A DNA stretch of 64,000 nt from Gloeotrichia echinulata CP02 (GTDB taxonomy: Bacteria; Cyanobacteriota; Cyanobacteriia; Cyanobacteriales; Nostocaceae). A program made the translations under genes and the position numbers. Where the stretch lies: assembly GCA_038087035.1 (NCBI GenBank), contig CP051187.1, forward strand, positions 1,736,001 to 1,800,000, written 5' to 3'. The notes below the pieces were generated by a model that worked only from the letters and a program-made list of their open reading frames with translations, had not been told where the DNA came from and did no database searches. Shown here in pieces: positions 60,559-64,000 of the stretch. Position 1 is the stretch's first letter; every line of letters begins with the position of its first letter.

Positions 60559-61182
60559 TCACCGTAGAAAGCTGCTAATTAACCATAACAAAATAAACGT
60601 CAACACCGTAGAAAACTGATTCCCCGTCAGAGTAATCAATGGTAGGGGTAACAGCGGGCTAGCAACTAGTCCACCCACCATCAAGCCAATTATTAGCCCT
60701 ACGAGGGTAAACAATACTGCGCGGCCAAACTTACCTTCCTTGCGATTGAGAAAGTAAATACTGATTCCTACCCCAACCACCAAAGCCAGCTGCAAGACCT
60801 GATCGCCCGCAACTGGGTAAAATATACTTATGGCGCTTAAACCTAGATACCAAGCTCCAGGTAACAGCACATCTGGTAGCGTAGGCTGATCGATCATTCG
60901 TTGCAGCCATGCTGGCGACTGCTGACGAGGGAAAGAACTTTCTTTTGGAGGTGATTGAATTCGTAACTCAGGAAACCTAATGCGCTCAGGTACTTTGATT
61001 TTACCTTCTTGCCGCATCCGCAACCGCTCCATTAAAATGGCATCATAAGCCGCTTCAATTAGTTCCAGACGCTTGGCATCGCCATTGTATTGCTCCAATA
61101 GGCGATTACGAGCATCCTGAATCTCATCAAAACTAGCATCTTCAGATACCCCAAGTTTGTCGTAGGGATGTTGATCGCTCAT
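60559..61182 (-). CDS. CPP1-like membrane protein with degenerate J-domain
   Basis: 207 residues. The N-terminal 65 residues are J-domain-like without the HPD motif (HPYDKLGVSEDASFDEIQDA, RNRLLEQYNGDAKRLELIEA), followed by a linker and three or four membrane helices (LLPGAWYLGLSAISIFYPVA ... LTFILLWLISSFLR). This matches the cyanobacterial/plastid CPP1 (chaperone-like protein of POR1) family, thought to stabilise protochlorophyllide reductase. Function here by resemblance. Confidence 0.87.
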   Translation of the reverse strand: MSDQHPYDKLGVSEDASFDEIQDARNRLLEQYNGDAKRLELIEAAYDAILMERLRMRQEGKIKVPERIRFPELRIQSPPKESSFPRQQSPAWLQRMIDQPTLPDVLLPGAWYLGLSAISIFYPVAGDQVLQLALVVGVGISIYFLNRKEGKFGRAVLFTLVGLIIGLMVGGLVASPLLPLPLITLTGNQFSTVLTFILLWLISSFLR

Positions 61183-61862
61183 GGGAGTTTATACTTCAGC
61201 CTCAGTCAGGGGCAGTCTTTATGTTGACGAAAAACAACTTTAGGTTTTATTTTTGATCGAAACCAAATATATCGATCGATTTTTATGCCCTACCAGGATG
61301 GTAGCACGGGTTAGTTTGATTGAGTTGGGAAATTTAACTATAGTCACTTTAACATATTGTCATAACTCCGTGTATCCCCTCATGTCGTTGACCTATTCTG
61401 GCTCTACTCTAGAATTTGAACTAGGGATACCTAAAACACATTTTTTATGAAAAAATTAACTTCTCTGCTGAAGATGTGGCAATTTACCTTACCTTGATGG
61501 AGTGTTGAGCAATGAATCTCACAATAATTAGTGGTATAGATCCAGATATCGATTTAAAATTGAAACGATTCAAGTTACCACTTAATTGGGTTGAGAAAGT
61601 GCTATAAGTTACTCATTATCTACAGCTAAGGCCAGAATATTTGCTTACTGGACATAAAGTTAACACTGAAAATACCTGCACTTGAAGATGGGGCTGACTA
61701 CCAGAATATTCCGGTTTAATTGTCCAGAATCTTGATTAAGCTATCATTTGGATAATCAGGAAATACACTCCTTAGTCTAGTAGATTGTTAATTACTTCCC
61801 AAAGTGGTAACTGCGTTTTCACGCAATCTTCCTGTTAATCCTATGAATTTTTGTGTAAAGTG
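61183..61862. other. Intergenic region without recognised features
   Basis: 680 bp of AT-rich DNA between CPP1-like and response-regulator genes. Two ORFs of about 60 codons are not convincing. No repeat family of the window was recognised here. Confidence 0.4.
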
Positions 61863-62588
61863 ATGGTCATGGCTCCTGCCAAGATTCTTGTAGTTGATGA
61901 CGACCCTGCAGTTCGGAACTTAATCCAACGCTTTTTGATTAAACAGAACTATCAGGTAGAGGCTGCCGAAGATGGTAAGACAGCCTTAGCTCTATTTGAG
62001 CAGTTTAACCCTGATTTGGTGATTCTAGACGTGAATTTACCAGATGTCATTGGGTTTAACCTCTGCCAAGAGATGCAAAGTCGTAATGGTGTTTTTGTGC
62101 TTATGCTGACTAGCCGTGGAGACGAAGCTGATAAAATTCGCGGCTTTGCTAAAGGTGCTGATGACTACCTCACCAAACCATTTGGATTGGGAGAGCTAGA
62201 AGTCAGAGTAGCAGCTATTTTAAGGCGTCAGCGGATTGTAACTACTGCCGAACAAAAACGGTTAGTATTTGAAAAACTGATGATTGATCCTGTGCGACGG
62301 GAGGTGGCGCTTAACAACCTACCAGTACCCTTAACCGCATTGGAATTTGACTTGTTACATTTTTTAGCCAGTCATCCAGGTCGAGTTTGGCGGCGAGCAG
62401 AACTGATCCAAGAAGTATGGGACTATGAATATGTAGGCGACCAACGGGTTGTAGACGTGCATATCGGTCAAATTCGCAAGAAGATTGAAATCGATGCTAG
62501 CCAACCTGCTTTAATTCAGACTGTCCGTGGCGTCGGATATAAGTTTGAATGTCCTGTTCATTCTCCACAATTGGAAACTAGTTCCTGA
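61863..62588 (+). CDS. OmpR/PhoB-family response regulator
   Basis: About 241 residues from ATG 61863; other starts are at 61851 (TTG) and 61869 (ATG), all close together. Receiver domain: ILVVDDDPAVRNLIQRFL, phosphorylated Asp in LVILDVNLPDVIG, Thr/Ser in LMLTSRGDEADK and Lys in DDYLTKPFGLGE. Winged-helix output domain: LPVPLTALEFDLLHFLASHP, RRAELIQEVWDYEYVGDQRV, VDVHIGQIRKKIE, GVGYKFE. DNA-binding two-component regulator. The sensor is not adjacent, and I do not match it to RpaB, ManR or SphR. Confidence 0.93.
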   Translation: MVMAPAKILVVDDDPAVRNLIQRFLIKQNYQVEAAEDGKTALALFEQFNPDLVILDVNLPDVIGFNLCQEMQSRNGVFVLMLTSRGDEADKIRGFAKGADDYLTKPFGLGELEVRVAAILRRQRIVTTAEQKRLVFEKLMIDPVRREVALNNLPVPLTALEFDLLHFLASHPGRVWRRAELIQEVWDYEYVGDQRVVDVHIGQIRKKIEIDASQPALIQTVRGVGYKFECPVHSPQLETSS

Positions 62589-63042
62589 ACTCATAAGTTA
62601 ATAGTCCATAGTTCAGGTCTATAGTCCAGAGTTTTTTTAACTCTTGACTTTTGACCGAACAATAGGAGAGCCACCCCATGATTTATCATCATGGGTGAGG
62701 AACTGTAACTTAATTACTACCCACATGTAGACATTACTGGACAAAAATGGGGAGTATTTGCTCAGGCTAACCGTATTCTGATATTCTGAGACTAGGCAAA
62801 GCCGCCGTCAAATCGGATGTTTTGCAGTACTTTATCTATTTTTTAGCCAAGACAACTTCAACAGTTGAATCCATAGGCTTAATCCAGCAAGAATTGTAAT
62901 CCCCAATTTGTTTGAGGGGATAGAGGGATTGCCGTTTATCCCTGTAGTTTGAGGACTTTGGACTTTGATTACAAACGTAGTTGTCTAGTATTGTCTATCC
63001 TTGGGTAGCTTTGTCCAGATTTCTATGAACGGTATCAGCTTT

Positions 63043-63160
63043 AATACCAATTTGCGTTCAAAACTGTAATTCGGGTTTTGGATATTAGTAGCGCTTTCGC
63101 GCCACTACAAACTAATTTTCCCTAATTGATAATTACAGTTAGATACGCAACTTGGTATAA
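63043..63160. mobile_element. 118-bp element with ATACCAATTTGCGT ends
   Basis: AATACCAATTTGCGTTC...ACTGTAATT on the left and AATTACAGTTAGATACGCAA CTTGGTAT on the right pair with few mismatches. Core hairpin GTAGCGC/GCGCCACTAC. Other bases from 62589 to 63042 include a GTAACTTAATTACTACCC scrap shared with 58285 and no gene. Confidence 0.6.
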
Positions 63161-63451
63161 CATATTAATTCTGCATTTCCAAAATTTGGCTTTTCCCAAA
63201 ACCCATATCCCAAAACTTGAACAAAAGACAAGGCTCAAGATTTGGCGAGAAAATTGGATGGGCGAAATACCAATCCATATTTTCCCAGTTAAGAGAATAT
63301 GGGTTTTAAGTCCACATATTCAAGTTTTGAACTCCTTCCTCAGCAATTTTCACTTGCTCATAAGACCTCGCGGGATGCGGGAAACTCAGTGGCTAAAGCC
63401 CGCTCGTGGGAAGCGACACGAGCGATTTTAATCGCAGTGGTCTTCTCTATA

Positions 63452-63853
63452 TTATCCGTGGTGAGGGTCTTCAATATATCGTCTCACCGACTCACTGCTA
63501 ATATTGCCTGCCGTACTGACAAAATAACTACTTGTCCAGAGTGACGGTAGTTTTTTTAATTGGGGGAACTCTTTACGTAGATAAAAGCTTGAACGCCCCT
63601 TAAACGCCTTAATAACTAGATGTGGCGTGTCAGTAGGTTTAACGCTAATGAATAAGTGTATATGGTCTGACGCTATCTCTAGAGCTAAAATATCCCAACC
63701 TTTTTCTATGGCTAGTTCGGCAAAAATTTGTCTGGTTCTTGTCGCTATCTCACCAGTTAAAACTTTTTTTCTTCTCTTTGGTATCCATACAAAATGGTAG
63801 TTTACCAAGAATTTGACATGGTTATGGGTTTTGTAATCTTCTTGGGTTAACAT
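63452..63853 (-). CDS. tnpA: IS200/IS605-family transposase TnpA
   Basis: 133 residues from the ATG at 63853 (MLTQEDYKTHNHVKF); the longer open frame upstream is not conserved-looking. HUH nuclease: NYHFVWIPKRRKKVLTGEIA, HIHLFISVKPTD with the His-x-His pair and the catalytic Tyr in VRRYIEDPHH near the C-terminus. It cuts and joins single-stranded IS ends. It is divergent to a tnpB whose start lies at 63941. A likely left-end hairpin is at about 63400-63425 (CCCGCTCGTGGG...ACGAGCG). Confidence 0.92.
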   Translation of the reverse strand: MLTQEDYKTHNHVKFLVNYHFVWIPKRRKKVLTGEIATRTRQIFAELAIEKGWDILALEIASDHIHLFISVKPTDTPHLVIKAFKGRSSFYLRKEFPQLKKLPSLWTSSYFVSTAGNISSESVRRYIEDPHHG

Positions 63854-63940
63854 AATAGTTTTGTTGTTTTCTCTAGTTCTGTTGACAATTCTAGAGTAGT
63901 CGATTACTATAGAGAAGTCAACAAAACACCGGCAGGTCTG

Positions 63941-64000
63941 GTGGCTAAAACCAAGAAAACAATGGGAGTTCAACAAGTATTGTTGTCTCCAGATGATGAA
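63941..64000 (+). CDS. tnpB: TnpB-family nuclease, 5' end only (runs off the window)
   Basis: From GTG 63941 (or ATG 63962) the frame reads AKTKKTMGVQQVLLSPDDE to the right edge, a start seen in cyanobacterial TnpB proteins. Divergent from tnpA with 87 bases between, which is the IS605 layout. Remainder is outside the window. Confidence 0.65.
   Translation, partial: MAKTKKTMGVQQVLLSPDDE

Noticed and set aside
61253..61450. 65-codon ORF upstream of the response regulator
   Set aside because: Unusual composition and no start signal; more likely chance.
63180..63335. Possible hairpin AAAACCCATAT ... ATATGGGTTTT plus CAAAACTTGAA ... TTCAAGTTTTG
   Set aside because: The two pairs are in crossed order, so they do not form one simple hairpin; probably decayed repeat DNA.
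63126..63544. Two ORFs in the gap before tnpA
   Set aside because: They cross an inverted-repeat element and the IS left end.
1..64000. tRNA, rRNA, preQ1 riboswitch
   Set aside because: No T-loop/acceptor pattern or known riboswitch core was seen in any intergenic region.

Overview
The window is a piece of a filamentous, probably heterocyst-forming cyanobacterial chromosome (Nostoc/Anabaena-like). This rests on the gene set (ycf3, a high-light-inducible protein, CcdA/Ccs1 cytochrome c maturation, dapL, a CPP1-like protein, UbiD, a carotenoid oxygenase), the many GCGATCGC (HIP1) sites, and intergenic DNA full of short tandem repeats, small dispersed repeats and miniature inverted-repeat elements of the kind known from Nostocales. 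No tRNA, rRNA or CRISPR array was found. One structural RNA is clear: the SRP RNA at about 35246-35342.

Layout. 1-2203 (minus) is the 5' part of a NACHT NTPase with HEAT repeats that runs off the window. 2498-9415 is a mixed region: FolM-like reductase, a 17-TPR protein, a Phd-type antitoxin fragment cut by a small element, LdhA and a PIN toxin pair. 9008-14070 (minus) holds an M50B peptidase operon, an FHA protein, pgl, rph and adk. 14412-18031 has a CobO-like protein without its P-loop, a Uma2 protein, and a coupled thymidylate synthase/dCMP deaminase pair. 18705-28947 is mostly small photosynthesis, stress and housekeeping genes (hli, BON, gatC, ycf3, GST, hemerythrin, dapL) plus a DUF2231 pseudogene. 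29545-33309 has Uma2, a GHL10 hydrolase and a carotenoid oxygenase. 33390-35174 is an insertion-sequence scar with a tnpB broken by two tiny repeat insertions. 35246-43808 has SRP RNA, a phasin-like gene, queF, a PEP-CTERM DUF4114 protein, ccs1-ccdA and ubiD. 44111-49717 is one giant Ser/Thr kinase-ATPase-GAF-histidine kinase. 50067-55642 is the pst phosphate operon with a candidate Pho box and a second pstB. 55895-62588 has a zinc-ribbon/NYN/OST-HTH protein, a short-chain dehydrogenase, an intact tnpB, a HAD hydrolase, a CPP1-like protein and a response regulator. The window ends inside an IS605-type element with divergent tnpA and tnpB.

How the parts fit. The pst genes form one phosphate-uptake unit. 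dCMP deaminase and thymidylate synthase are translationally coupled and supply dTMP. CcdA and Ccs1 deliver reductant and haem for c-type cytochromes. The most striking layer is the mobile one. At least nine families of non-autonomous inverted-repeat elements can be read directly, several with clear target duplications (10 bp or 5 bp), nested insertions, or insertions into genes. Several candidate protein novelties stand out: a NYN nuclease fused to a transposase-type zinc ribbon, a PstB paralogue lacking the Q-loop glutamine, and a CobO-like protein lacking Walker A.
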